Origin: Gemmobacter sp. 24YEA27
Lineage (GTDB): Bacteria > Pseudomonadota > Alphaproteobacteria > Rhodobacterales > Rhodobacteraceae
Assembly (NCBI RefSeq): GCF_030052995.1
Contig: NZ_JASJPW010000002.1
Location: 62,001 to 126,000, forward strand
Direction: 5' to 3'
Length of the DNA: 64,000 nt
Part shown: one piece after another, positions 9,352-18,357 of the stretch
Position numbering within the stretch: position 1 is the first letter of the stretch
Layout: each line of letters opens with the position of its first letter
The notes under the pieces: model-generated
What the model was told of the DNA's origin: nothing
Database searches by the model: none
What the model saw: only the letters and a program-made list of their open reading frames with translations
Position numbers and translations under genes: made by a program

Positions 9352-9896
9352 AATACCCCCCTCAGCGCTTTGCGGGCCTGGTGGATATGCCAGGACACCG
9401 TCACCTCTTTGCAGCCCATAATGCGGGCGGCTTCTGCCTGGGCCAGGCCTTCTCCATGCACCAGCAGGATCGCATCGCGTTGTTTTTCGGGCAAGGCCCG
9501 CACTGCACGCCAGATATCGGCGACATGCAGCGCATCCTCCTGATCGCCCTTGCTGAAATCATCGGTCAGAAGCGACGCCGCCGCCACCAGACGGCCCCGC
9601 CTTGCACTGGCACGCTGCTGGTCGCGCACCGCATTGAGCGTCACGCGATAAAGCCAGCCCTGGAAGGAGGCGCGGCCGTCAAAGCTGCGGATCGTCGTGG
9701 CAAGCCGCATGCAGATGGTCTGCGTCACATCCTCGGCATCGGCGCGATTGCCGGTCCAGCGGCAGGCGACGCGGAAGATAAAAGTGTAATGGCGCGACAA
9801 AAGCAGCTCGAAAGCACCGGCATCACCGGCCCGCGCCCTTTCGACCAGGGGATCGGTTCCTGTTATCGTGTCAGATCCCGGCGCTCGTGCATCCAT
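9348..9896 (-). CDS. ECF-type RNA polymerase sigma factor
   Basis: A 182-residue sigma-70 family extracytoplasmic-function factor. Region 2 runs through LLLSRHYTFIFRVACRWTGN, RADAEDVTQTICMRL and FQGWLYRVTLNAVRD. Region 4 is RALPEKQRDAILLVHGEGL with the helix-turn-helix AEAARIMGCKEVTVSWHIHQ. The ATG at 9896 gives a normal length; another in-frame ATG at 10016 would add 40 residues, and neither has a clear ribosome site. It is translationally coupled to the membrane protein downstream and divergent from the LysR gene at 10305. Confidence 0.85.
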   Translation of the reverse strand: MDARAPGSDTITGTDPLVERARAGDAGAFELLLSRHYTFIFRVACRWTGNRADAEDVTQTICMRLATTIRSFDGRASFQGWLYRVTLNAVRDQQRASARRGRLVAAASLLTDDFSKGDQEDALHVADIWRAVRALPEKQRDAILLVHGEGLAQAEAARIMGCKEVTVSWHIHQARKALRGVL

Positions 9897-10304
9897 ACTG
9901 GCAGCAAGTGTCCCGGCCCGGCTCTCGCCGACCCCTGTTTCGCCAGCCTGGACCTGAACGGCCCTGTCGCTTGCGGCCTCGCTTTGGGGCAAAGACCTCT
10001 CGCCGTGACGCATCATTCTACGCTTCGCAACCGTATACGCCGCGAGAACAGCACTATTTTTCGGCCAAACGCAACCGGGAGCCGGCGGGGTTCCCCGCGG
10101 CTCTGTCCTTGCCGTAAAGGAAAGCGCCATGGTCATTGGCGGCTCCGCGACATAGTTGCAGCCCCGGCATGTGAGAGTCCTGCCGTCAGAGCAAAGACGC
10201 CTGTTACCCGCAGGATCCTGGGGCGGGCGGGTCACAAATCCGTCAGAATGGCCCGCCCCGTCTGGTTGATTGCCAGCCGGCCCGCCCGGCCCTAAACTTC
10301 GGCG
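9897..10304. other. Divergent promoter region, sigma factor / LysR regulator
   Basis: About 400 bases between two outward-reading genes, so promoters for both should lie here. Open frames on the plus strand are shadows. I could not single out convincing -35/-10 pairs or an ECF-type promoter by eye. Confidence 0.4.
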
Positions 10305-11213
10305 ATGCCCACGCTCCAACAGCTCAGATACCTCGTCGCCGTCGCGGACCAGCTGAATTTCAGCCGCGCCGCCGAGCTGTGCAATGTGGCGCAACCAACG
10401 CTGTCGATGCAGCTGCGGTCGCTGGAGGAGCGCCTTGGCGCGCAGCTGGTCGAGCGCAGTCGTGCCCGGGTCAGCCTGACGCCCGTCGGCCGCGATGTGG
10501 CGCGGCGCGCACGCGAGGTGATCGACAGTATCGAGGATATCCGCGAGGTCGCGCGCAGAGGCGATCCCGATGCGCCCCAGGCCTCGCTCAGGATCGGGGT
10601 GGTGCAGACGGTGGGGGCCTATGTGCTTTCGGTCGCGATGCCAGGCCTGCGCGCCGCCTGGCCCGAAATGCGGGTGAATGTGCGCGAGGAGCGAACGGAA
10701 ACCCTGATCCGTCAGCTGCTTGAGGGCACGTTCGATGTCATCTTGCTGGGCGAGGACCTGCGGCGCGAGGATGTGGAACAGGCGCCCCTGATCACCGAAC
10801 CGCTGCTTGCGGTGATCCCGGCCGATCACCGCCTCGCCGGACAAAGTGAGATCGCCCCCGCCGATCTGGCGGGCGAGACCGTGCTGGGTTTTGACGGCGG
10901 GCCGGCGCTCAGACGCGCGGCGACGCGGCTGTGCAGCTGGGCCGGGGCGCGGCTTGCCCGCGATTACGAGGGCACCACCCTGGATACTTTGCGCCAGATG
11001 GTCGCGGCGGGGATGGGGATCTCGCTTCTGCCCGCGCTTTATATCCGGTCCGAGGTTTTGCGCGAACAGCTTGTGGTCGCCCGCCCGCTGTCCGGGGCGG
11101 TGCTGACGCGCAATCTCACCATGGTCTGGCGCCGTGACGCGCCGCGCAGACAAAGCTACACCGCCATCGCCGCGAATTTTCGTGAAAGCCTCAATCCCTG
11201 GCACAGTGGCTGA
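10305..11213 (+). CDS. LysR-family regulator, OxyR-like, lacking the peroxidatic cysteine
   Basis: 302 residues. The winged-helix start (LRYLVAVADQLNFSRAAELC, AQPTLSMQLRSLEERLG) and the effector domain (GISLLPALYI) are closest to OxyR among the LysR regulators I know. Aligning the redox loop of E. coli OxyR (GHC-LRDQAMGFC, Cys199 and Cys208) gives GPA-LRRAATRLC: the resolving-type Cys is kept but the peroxidatic Cys199 is Ala. It is thus unlikely to sense peroxide by the OxyR disulfide. It sits upstream of the sulfate uptake genes, separated by a small ACT-like gene on the other strand. A target is not evident from the sequence. Confidence 0.8.
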   Translation: MPTLQQLRYLVAVADQLNFSRAAELCNVAQPTLSMQLRSLEERLGAQLVERSRARVSLTPVGRDVARRAREVIDSIEDIREVARRGDPDAPQASLRIGVVQTVGAYVLSVAMPGLRAAWPEMRVNVREERTETLIRQLLEGTFDVILLGEDLRREDVEQAPLITEPLLAVIPADHRLAGQSEIAPADLAGETVLGFDGGPALRRAATRLCSWAGARLARDYEGTTLDTLRQMVAAGMGISLLPALYIRSEVLREQLVVARPLSGAVLTRNLTMVWRRDAPRRQSYTAIAANFRESLNPWHSG

Positions 11214-11224
11214 ACCGGGGCGGA

Positions 11225-11542
11225 TCAGTCGTATTGGATCCGGGTCGTCCAGCCCGAGACCGAGACCCCCCGCGCCGATGCAAAGCTTTGAGCAAGCTGG
11301 CTCAGATCGCTGCCGCCATCGACCACGGTACAGGAAATCACCCCGCTTTGCGTTGCGCGCAAAAGCCGCAGCCGCGCCCCCGCCCGGCGGAATTCACCGG
11401 CAAGATGTTCCAGCCCGTCCCAGCAATCCTCGACCGCAAGGTCGATCTCGAAAATCAATGAGATGCCGGGGAAACTGGCGCGCAGGCTGTTGATCGAGTC
11501 GACAGGGATCGCGAAATCGCACGCAGTGGCGGTTTTGGCCAT
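11225..11542 (-). CDS. Small ACT-like protein, unknown function
   Basis: A 105-residue protein from the ATG at 11542, which has a strong AAGGAGG site. The pattern of alternating strands and helices (ISLIFEIDLAVEDCWDGLEHLAGEFRRAG then ARLRLLRATQS and VISCTVVDGG) is that of an ACT or ferredoxin-like fold, so it may bind a small molecule such as an amino acid. This is inference from the pattern. It ends 11 bases after the convergent LysR gene and is divergent from cysA. Confidence 0.5.
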   Translation of the reverse strand: MAKTATACDFAIPVDSINSLRASFPGISLIFEIDLAVEDCWDGLEHLAGEFRRAGARLRLLRATQSGVISCTVVDGGSDLSQLAQSFASARGVSVSGWTTRIQYD

Positions 11543-12040
11543 GGGCCCCTCCTTCAGGTTACCGAAGGGCCAGAGGCGCCTCCGCTTTAGCTGCATTTTT
11601 TTCGCGCCCGCAATCTGAGCTTCAAATCGGCGCGTCGTCTGTGGGGTCGCTAGCATCCCAAAGGCGCTCTGGTCAAGTCAGGTGGCCAAGGGACGGGAGA
11701 ATGAAATTCTCTCACTCTGCCGGATTGTGAAAACAGAAGGTGGTTTCTGGCCGAACTGTGATCTTGTGCCAGCCTGTCGAAGCCGCTATCAAATAACGAC
11801 AATAATGGTCGAGTATGATGCCCTTCCCTGCCCCGCCCTTGCATAAAAGAACGCCATCGTGGCCCGGCGGGCTGCGGTCGGGGCAATATTGGCGAAATGG
11901 GAACAAACCGGTGCTTCCCTCCCCCATAACCCCGCCTGCGGGAGAAAAACATTCTCTTCACTTGCCGGTTTCCCGCCCTGGCGTTCCTTGCTTAGTGGCG
12001 CGGCCCGGTGCAATCAGGGGTGCTGAAACCGGAGTCGGCA
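11543..12040. promoter_or_regulatory. Divergent region upstream of the sulfate importer
   Basis: About 500 bases between the small ACT-like gene and cysA, with no gene. It contains an inverted repeat GAGAAT-GAA-ATTCTC (11697-11711) and an A/T-richer stretch around 11780-11815. It should hold the cysA operon promoter. I do not see the CACG-N11-CGTG repeat found before the other sulfur operons. Confidence 0.4.
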
Positions 12041-13153
12041 ATGGCCATTGAAATCGCCCAGCTGCGCAAGAGCTTTGGCCGCAATGAGGTGCTGAAAGGC
12101 ATCGACATCGCGGTCGAGGATAAAGAGCTGATCGCCCTGCTCGGCCCGTCGGGCTCGGGCAAGACCACGCTGCTGCGCATCATCGCCGGTCTCGACTGGC
12201 CCGATTCCGGCCGGCTTGAGGTCGATGGCGCCGACTGGCTGTCGATCGCCGCCCGCGATCGCCGCATCGGTTTCGTCTTTCAGCATTACGCCTTGTTCCC
12301 GCATATGTCGGTGCGCGACAATATCGCCTTCGGGATGACGGTCCGGCCCAGGGCCGAACGCCCCGGCAAAGCGGTGATCGCGCGTAAGGTCACCGAACTC
12401 CTGCAATTCCTGCAGATCCCGCATCTGGCGGACCGGCTTCCCGGCCAGCTCTCGGGCGGGCAACGCCAGCGTGTCGCGCTTGGCCGGGCGCTGGCGATTG
12501 ACCCCCGCGTCCTGCTTCTTGACGAGCCGTTCGGTGCGCTGGATGCCGCCGTGCGCCGCGATCTGCGGTCCTGGCTGCGGTCTGTGCATGATGCATCAGA
12601 GACCACGACAATTTTCGTCACCCATGACCAGGACGAGGCGTTCGAGCTCGCCGACCGGGTGGTGATCATGGGCGAAGGCCGGATCGAACAGATAGGCACC
12701 GCCGACCAGATCCACGACCACCCCGCCTCGCCTTTCGTGGCACGGTTCATGGGGGCAACCATCGAATTGCCGGTGCGGATTGCTGCAGGCCGCGCGACGG
12801 CGCCCGGGATCGATACCGCCCGGCTTGAACGCCGCGCTTTGCCCGACGGTTCTGCCACGCTGTTCGTGCGCCCCGCCGATCTGACGCCGGTGCCCGACCC
12901 TGCCGGGCTGTGGCGTGTGAAGCAGGTCACTTCAACCGGCGCTCTGCTGCGCCCGGTGCTGACGGGGCCCGAAGGCCAGGACATTGCGGTCGAAATCCTG
13001 CGCCGCGCGGCCCCGAACCTCTCGGCAGGGCAAAGCGTCACGCTGCGGGTCGAGACCGGCACCATTTTTACCGAAACGCCTCCCGGCCAGCGCGGCCAGG
13101 CGGGGCAGCCCTCTGAAATTAATACTATTCCCCTCAAGGAGAAACAGAAATGA
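12041..13153 (+). CDS. cysA: Sulfate/thiosulfate ABC transporter, ATP-binding protein
   Basis: A 370-residue ATPase that powers sulfate/thiosulfate import. It has Walker A GPSGSGKTT, Q-loop FVFQHYALFPHMSVRDN, signature LSGGQRQRVALGRAL and Walker B VLLLDEPFGALD, with the H-loop in FVTHDQDEAFE. The C-terminal 130 residues form the regulatory domain typical of CysA. The ATG at 12041 has GGAG at -10; a start 11 codons earlier has none. It is the first gene of cysA-sbp-cysT-cysW and overlaps sbp by 4 bases (ATGA). Confidence 0.9.
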   Translation: MAIEIAQLRKSFGRNEVLKGIDIAVEDKELIALLGPSGSGKTTLLRIIAGLDWPDSGRLEVDGADWLSIAARDRRIGFVFQHYALFPHMSVRDNIAFGMTVRPRAERPGKAVIARKVTELLQFLQIPHLADRLPGQLSGGQRQRVALGRALAIDPRVLLLDEPFGALDAAVRRDLRSWLRSVHDASETTTIFVTHDQDEAFELADRVVIMGEGRIEQIGTADQIHDHPASPFVARFMGATIELPVRIAAGRATAPGIDTARLERRALPDGSATLFVRPADLTPVPDPAGLWRVKQVTSTGALLRPVLTGPEGQDIAVEILRRAAPNLSAGQSVTLRVETGTIFTETPPGQRGQAGQPSEINTIPLKEKQK

Positions 13154-14139
13154 ACCTGATCTCTTCGCTGCGCACCGCTGCGGCGGTTGTGGTTCTGGCA
13201 GCCGCTCCGGCGCTGGCTCAGGACAAGATCCTCAATGTCAGCTATGATATCGGCCGCGAATTGTTCGAGGCGCTGAACCCGGTCTTTGCCAAAACCTGGA
13301 AGGAAACCACCGGCCGCGATGTCACCGTCGATCAGAGCCATGGCGGCTCTTCGGCCCAGGCCCGCGCGATCCTTGAAGGTCTGAACGCCGATGTGGTGAC
13401 CTTCAACCAGGAGACCGATATCGACGTGCTGGTCGATGGCGGTCTGGTCGATGCCGACTGGCGCAATGCCTTCCCGAATGGCGCCTCGCCCTATTATTCG
13501 CTGCCCGCTTTCGTGGTGCGTGAAGGCAACCCGAAAGGCATCAAGGACTGGAGCGATCTGGTCCGTGACGATGTGCAGCCGGTCTTCGCCAATCCGCGCA
13601 CCTCGGGCAATGCGCGCTATACCTATCTCGCGGCCTATGCTTTCGCGCTGGAAGCCAATGGCGGCGATGAGGCCAAGGCCAATGACTTCGTGAAGAAACT
13701 TCTGTCCAACGTTCCGGTCTTCGACACCGGCGCGCGGGCATCGAGCCAGACCTTTGCCGAACGCAATATCGGCGATGTGCTGATCACCTTCGAGGCCGAA
13801 ACCGCCGGTATCGTCGCCCAGTATCCGGGCCTGGAGCGTGTGACCCCCGGAACCAGCCTCTTCGCGGCCTTCCCGGTCGCCCTGGTCAAGGAAAACGCTG
13901 AAAAGAACGGCACTGTCGAGGTTGCGACCGCCTATCTGAACTGGCTCTACACCCCCGAAGCGCAGCGCGTACTGGCCGAGCAGAACTTCCGCGTCACCGA
14001 TAAGGACGTGGCGGCCGAAGTTGCGGCACAATTCCCCGAGGTCAAACTGCTGACCGTCGACGTGCTGGGTGGCTGGGCCGAGATCAAGGCCAAGCATTTC
14101 GACGAGGGCGGGATCCTCGATCAGGTCTTCGAGAACTGA
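13150..14139 (+). CDS. sbp: Periplasmic sulfate-binding protein
   Basis: 329 residues with a clear signal peptide (hydrophobic VVVLAAAPALA, cleavage before QDK). The mature part begins with the family pattern ILNVSYDIGRELFEALN and has HGGSSAQARAILEG and DVVTFNQETDIDVL, which line the sulfate site in Sbp/CysP. It binds sulfate (or thiosulfate) and delivers it to CysT/CysW. The start codon overlaps the cysA stop. The operon has one binding protein only, so it may serve both oxyanions. Confidence 0.9.
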   Translation: MNLISSLRTAAAVVVLAAAPALAQDKILNVSYDIGRELFEALNPVFAKTWKETTGRDVTVDQSHGGSSAQARAILEGLNADVVTFNQETDIDVLVDGGLVDADWRNAFPNGASPYYSLPAFVVREGNPKGIKDWSDLVRDDVQPVFANPRTSGNARYTYLAAYAFALEANGGDEAKANDFVKKLLSNVPVFDTGARASSQTFAERNIGDVLITFEAETAGIVAQYPGLERVTPGTSLFAAFPVALVKENAEKNGTVEVATAYLNWLYTPEAQRVLAEQNFRVTDKDVAAEVAAQFPEVKLLTVDVLGGWAEIKAKHFDEGGILDQVFEN

Positions 14140-14147
14140 TCTCGTAA

Positions 14148-14996
14148 ATGACCGTCGCTTCTGTCCGCATCAGGCCAAAGCGTGTTCTGCCGGGGTTCGC
14201 ACTGAGCCTCGGCACCACGCTTCTTTATGTCAGCGTGATCATCCTGATCCCGATCATCGCCCTTGTGATTTCGGGCGCCGGGATCGGCTGGGACAGGTTC
14301 GTGCGCATTCTCACCTCGGCCCGCACGCTCGACGCGTTGCGGGTCACGGTGATGGCGGCGGCGATTGCGACGGTGATTAACGCATTCTACGGGCTGTTGA
14401 TGGCCTGGGTGCTGACGCGTTACGAATTTCGTGGCCGTGCCTTCCTTGACGCGATGATGGATATTCCCTTCGCATTGCCCACCGCCGTGGCGGGCCTCGC
14501 GCTGACCTCGCTTTTTGCCTCGACCGGCTGGTTTGGTGGCCCGCTGGAGGCCATGGGCATTCAGGTCGTCTATGCGCTGCCCGGGATCATCATCGCGATG
14601 ACCTTCACCTCTGTGCCCTTCGTGGTGCGCGCGGTGCAGCCGGTGCTGGAAGACCTCGACCCCGCGCTGGAAGAAGCCGCAAAGACCCTGGGCGCCACAC
14701 CCTGGCAGACCTTTTCAAAGGTGATCCTGCCTGCGATCCTCCCGGCCTGGCTTGGGGGCTGTACGGTGTCGATGGCGCGATCCATGGGGGAATTTGGCGC
14801 CGTGGTCTTTATCGCGGGCAACCTGCCCGGCAAGACCGAGATCGCCTCGCTCCTCGCCTTCATCCGCTTGCAGGAATATGATTATCGCGGCGCCTCGGTG
14901 ATTGCGCTGATCCTGCTGGTCTTCGCATTGTTGCTGCTGCTGATCTCGAACCTGTTCCAGATCCGCGCCGCGCGCTACCGCGAGGGTGGCAAATGA
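14148..14996 (+). CDS. cysT: Sulfate ABC transporter permease CysT
   Basis: 282 residues and six predicted membrane helices. The coupling (EAA) loop is AAKTLGATPWQTFSKVILPAI, and MARSMGEFGAVVFIAGN is typical of CysT/CysU. It pairs with CysW to form the channel. It starts 8 bases after the sbp stop and overlaps cysW by 4 bases. Confidence 0.9.
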   Translation: MTVASVRIRPKRVLPGFALSLGTTLLYVSVIILIPIIALVISGAGIGWDRFVRILTSARTLDALRVTVMAAAIATVINAFYGLLMAWVLTRYEFRGRAFLDAMMDIPFALPTAVAGLALTSLFASTGWFGGPLEAMGIQVVYALPGIIIAMTFTSVPFVVRAVQPVLEDLDPALEEAAKTLGATPWQTFSKVILPAILPAWLGGCTVSMARSMGEFGAVVFIAGNLPGKTEIASLLAFIRLQEYDYRGASVIALILLVFALLLLLISNLFQIRAARYREGGK

Positions 14997-15859
14997 GTGT
15001 GACCCCGATGAGCGCCCATGACCAGATCGAAGCAGGCCGCCGTGCCGCCAATGCGGGCGAACGCCGGACGGCGCGGGCGCTGATCGCGCTGGCGCTGGTC
15101 AGCACCGCCTTCCTGATCGCAGCCCCCCTTGTCTATATCTTCTGGCGTGCTTTCGCGGCCGGGGTCGGCGGCTATTGGGCCGCGATCACCACGCCCGACA
15201 CGCTGCATGCGATCTGGCTGACGGTGATCGTCACCGTCATCGTGGTGCCGATCAACGTTGCTTTCGGCATCGCGGTCGCCTGGGCTATTGCGCGTTTCCG
15301 CTTTCCGGGGCGCGGGCTTTTGATGACCATTGTCGAGATTCCCTTCTCGATCTCGCCGATCATTGCGGGCATCTGCTATCTGCTGCTTTATGGCCGCCAG
15401 GGTTTCCTCGGCCCCTTTCTGCGCGAACATGACATCACCGTGCTTTTCGCCCTGCCAGGGATCGTGCTGGTCACCCTTTTCGTCACCGCCCCCTTTGTCG
15501 CGCGCGAGGTACTGCCTTTGATGCTGGCGAAAGGCTCGGAACAGGAAGAAGCCGCCGTGACGCTTGGTGCCAAAGGCTGGCAGGTCTTCCGCTATGTCAC
15601 ATTGCCGGGGATCCGCTGGGCGCTGCTTTATGGCGCGGTGTTGTGTGCGGCGCGCGCAGTGGGCGAGTTCGGCGGGGTCTCGGTCGTTTCGGGCCGGGTG
15701 GCGGGGCAGACCAATACGCTGCCACTGCAGATCGAGCTTCTGTACAATGAGATGAACACCTCCGTGGCAGCCTTTGCGGCCGCCTCGACCCTGACGATGA
15801 TCGCGATCATCGCCCTGATCGCCAAGACCTTCCTCGATTCCCACAACCGGCGCGACTGA
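14993..15859 (+). CDS. cysW: Sulfate ABC transporter permease CysW
   Basis: 288 residues with the second permease pattern. The EAA loop is AAVTLGAKGWQVFRYVTLPGI, and the conserved AVGEFGGVSVVSGRVAGQTN is a hallmark of CysW. The start ATG overlaps the cysT stop as ATGA. It is the last gene of the operon and a hairpin terminator follows directly. Confidence 0.9.
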   Translation: MSVTPMSAHDQIEAGRRAANAGERRTARALIALALVSTAFLIAAPLVYIFWRAFAAGVGGYWAAITTPDTLHAIWLTVIVTVIVVPINVAFGIAVAWAIARFRFPGRGLLMTIVEIPFSISPIIAGICYLLLYGRQGFLGPFLREHDITVLFALPGIVLVTLFVTAPFVAREVLPLMLAKGSEQEEAAVTLGAKGWQVFRYVTLPGIRWALLYGAVLCAARAVGEFGGVSVVSGRVAGQTNTLPLQIELLYNEMNTSVAAFAAASTLTMIAIIALIAKTFLDSHNRRD

Positions 15860-15875
15860 CCGGTCTGCCGGTCAG
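15856..15875. terminator. Hairpin after cysW, between convergent genes
   Basis: Perfect CTGACCGG-TCTG-CCGGTCAG stem-loop overlapping the cysW stop codon, 8 bases before the end of the convergent flavoprotein gene. No strong T tract; probably bidirectional. Confidence 0.55.
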
Positions 15876-15883
15876 CCCCGGTC

Positions 15884-17308
15884 TCAGCGGGCGGCAGCGT
15901 TTTCCTTTGCCGCGATATAGCGCGCCATCTGGCCGGCCTGCACGCGGATGTCGGGGATCGCGGTGATCTCCCAGAACATGGCGCGCGAAACCGGACCAAG
16001 TGCGAAAAGCCGGTCAGAGGCCGCGCCATCCCGCCCGATCAGCCGCGCCTCAGGGGATACCTCGAATCCGATGCGCAAAGGATCGACGCGCGCCGCCCCA
16101 TCCGCCAGAAGCCCTGCCATCAATGGCGAGGCGTTCTTTTCCGGGTCATTGCGGATGCCGCGGCAATCAATGATCCGCCCCACCTCAAGCCGCGCCGGGT
16201 CGGCCGCACCGCGCGGCTGGATCACGGCTGTCACCACCTCGTCCTGCGAGTCGCCCGCCGCCGCTTCGGCACGGATAAAGGCGGCCCGCTCAATCTTCAG
16301 CCGCCCCGCTTGCGTCGCAGCCTCAAGCCGCGCGGCGGAAGCCGGCGGGATGCGGTGGCGATGCACCTCCCACCAGGTGGCGGCATGGCGCAGGAAACGC
16401 CGGCGCTGGTCCAGATCCATATTCTGCCAGATCAGGCTGACATAAGGCCGGATCCCGTCGACCGCAGACCGCCAGGTGCCACCTTCGGCGTCGGCATCGG
16501 CCACCAGACCGCGCAGCCATGCCAGCAGCCGGCTGACCGGAGCCCCCAGAGGCACTGTTTCGGCCGCGATCTTCAGCGCCGCCCCCGGCCCGTGGGACCG
16601 CGGCAAAAGCCCGCGCCGCGAGATCGCGATGATCTGGCCCTGATGCCCGGCCCGTTCCAGCGAAAGCACCTGGTCCACCATCGAAAGCCCGGTGCCGATG
16701 ATCAGAACCGGCGCGCCGTCACCCGGCGGCGTATTGACCGACCAGGCGCCCGAGATCAGTCCGGACGGGTCTTCCTTCGGGACCACATGCCCGGTCGCAA
16801 GCACCGCATAGGCGCCTTTCAGCTGCCGCCCGTCGTCAAGCTCGGCCTTCACGCCGCCCTCGCGCTCGCTGATCCCGAGACAATCGGCCTTGATACAGAC
16901 CAGCCGCCCCGACGCCGTCCAGGGCGTCAGCAGGCAGGACAGATAGCTGCCATAGGTGGCGCGTCCGACAAAGCTCTCGCTGTCGTGACGGCCCGGTGCA
17001 TTACTCTCGAGCCAGTGCAGAAAATGATCCGACTCATCGGGAAAGGCGCTCATATTATGGACGCGGGTGTTGAGCAGATGGTCTGGATCACTGGTCGAAT
17101 AGGCGATTCCACAGCCCAGAAGATGGCGACCCTCGACCACCGTGACCCTGAGATCGGTGTTCTGGCGCAACAGATTCGCGGCAAAAAGCACACCGCTCGC
17201 GCCGCCGCCGATCACCAGCACATCACGCCAGCCTTCCTCGCGCGCGAAGGGTTCGGCTCGGGTCGCAGCGGTATAGCTCATATCGGGTCCGTCTTGTGTT
17301 GGCGTCAT
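15884..17308 (-). CDS. FAD/NAD(P)-binding protein, YdhS-like (COG4529)
   Basis: About 474 residues from the ATG at 17308 (an ATG at 17281 is equally possible; neither has a strong ribosome site). It has two dinucleotide-binding motifs: VLVIGGGASGVLFAANLL near the start (FAD) and VLIIGTGLSMVDQVLSL in the middle. GIAYSTSDPDHLLNTRVHNM and the ATGH segment place it in the uncharacterised YdhS-like family (NAD_binding_9), structurally akin to flavin monooxygenases. No reaction is established for it. It is convergent with the sulfate importer, and a paralogue at 40514 sits behind an alkanesulfonate monooxygenase, so a role in sulfur metabolism is plausible but inferred. Confidence 0.75.
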   Translation of the reverse strand: MTPTQDGPDMSYTAATRAEPFAREEGWRDVLVIGGGASGVLFAANLLRQNTDLRVTVVEGRHLLGCGIAYSTSDPDHLLNTRVHNMSAFPDESDHFLHWLESNAPGRHDSESFVGRATYGSYLSCLLTPWTASGRLVCIKADCLGISEREGGVKAELDDGRQLKGAYAVLATGHVVPKEDPSGLISGAWSVNTPPGDGAPVLIIGTGLSMVDQVLSLERAGHQGQIIAISRRGLLPRSHGPGAALKIAAETVPLGAPVSRLLAWLRGLVADADAEGGTWRSAVDGIRPYVSLIWQNMDLDQRRRFLRHAATWWEVHRHRIPPASAARLEAATQAGRLKIERAAFIRAEAAAGDSQDEVVTAVIQPRGAADPARLEVGRIIDCRGIRNDPEKNASPLMAGLLADGAARVDPLRIGFEVSPEARLIGRDGAASDRLFALGPVSRAMFWEITAIPDIRVQAGQMARYIAAKENAAAR

Positions 17309-17675
17309 GATCAACTGGCCAGCCCTGGGTGAGGTAGCAACGGCAACCATCCAGCACCATTTCGGTTCCAGATTACCAGCCAAAACCGGAATATTGTTCC
17401 AAGATGTCACTTGCAAACAGAAAGTTCATCATTTCCCCAGACGGAACAGAGTGGAAATTCTCTGCCGCTGATCCTGCCTGTTCAGAAAGCGGCTGACGCA
17501 GGTGCTGAGCGGTGAAGCGCCCGAAATCCGGGTGCAATCTTCCAAAAACCCGTCAACCAGGAAAAAACTGTTTCCAGCAAAGACTGTCATATAAATTGCA
17601 ATTCTTCCAATGTGGAATTAGTCATCATCTATTGTCTGAAATAAAATTCACAGAGTCACCCGGCGAGAATCATTC
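17309..17675. promoter_or_regulatory. A/T-rich intergenic region with short inverted repeats
   Basis: About 370 bases, clearly lower in GC than the surroundings. It includes GGAA-TATTG-TTCC (17388-17400), whose GGAA-N5-TTCC form recurs at 55077 before the encapsulin gene, and TTCCA-ATG-TGGAA near 17608. It probably carries the promoter of the YdhS-like gene (minus) and of the broken sugar transferase (plus). Confidence 0.4.
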
Positions 17676-18330
17676 ATGTCCTCGAGCGAATCCCCTTTCG
17701 GGGTTGCAGATTTCCCAAACCGCAGGGGCTAAAGCGCCTGTGCGACTTCGCACTCGCTTTGATCACTTTGCCCATCACACTGCCAATGATGCTGATGATC
17801 GCCGTTGCGATCCGACTGGGGTCCGGCGGCCCTGCCCTGATGCGACTGAGCTGTCTCGGCATGAACGGGCGCGTCTTCCGGCAATACCGCTTTCGCGTGA
17901 TCCGGGGGGACCTTTCGGCGGCGGATCTGTTGCACGCCAATGCAGCGGATGCGGGGCATCTGACGCCGCTTGGCGCGGTTATGCTGTCAACCGGGCTCAA
18001 TCTTCTGCCACAGGTGCTGAATGTGCTGCGCGGTGACATGTCCTTTATCGGTCCGCGTGCGGTTGCGGTCGCGGCCACGGACCGGCGGAGAAACCCGATA
18101 ACCGGCTGTTTGCGGTGCGCCGGGGATTGTCACTCCGGATGCATTTCACCCCGCCGGTCAAATCTGAGCGAAAGCGAACGGATGGCCCTTTCGCTGGCCT
18201 ATGTTCGCTGTGCCGGCGCCTGCACCGACGGCAAGCTGGTGCTGCAATCGGCAGCAAGGATCTTTCGGCGCAGGAAACTGAACACCTTCGCTGCGTTTCA
18301 GTCAGGCAGTCCTTTCAGAAGGACTGGCCG
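17676..18330 (+). pseudogene. Bacterial sugar transferase (exopolysaccharide priming), frameshifted
   Basis: It starts MSSSESPFGVADFPNR, then shifts frame to LKRLCDFALALITLPITLPM and a membrane helix. Next come GSGGPALM, RVFRQYRFRVIRGD and NVLRGDMSFIGPRA, the hallmarks of membrane-bound undecaprenyl-phosphate sugar-1-phosphate transferases. Later pieces (RLFAVRRGL; LSESERMALSLAYVR) fall in alternating frames, so at least three indels are present. It is non-functional as written. The product would have started an exopolysaccharide repeat unit in the inner membrane. Confidence 0.7.
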
Positions 18331-18357
18331 GCCGCGCATACGGCCAGCCTGGCTGGT

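Noticed and set aside
9905..11204. Long open frame on the minus strand opposite the LysR gene, continuous with the sigma factor frame
   Set aside because: Only the last 182 residues are a sigma factor; the rest is the antisense shadow of the LysR gene in GC-rich DNA, with no start signal.
10305..11213. Naming the LysR gene oxyR
   Set aside because: The peroxidatic Cys is replaced by Ala, so the symbol would imply an activity it cannot have by the known mechanism.
12286..14097. 603-codon open frame antisense to cysA and sbp
   Set aside because: Arg/Gly/Asp-rich shadow without domain; the plus strand holds two well-conserved, overlapping genes.
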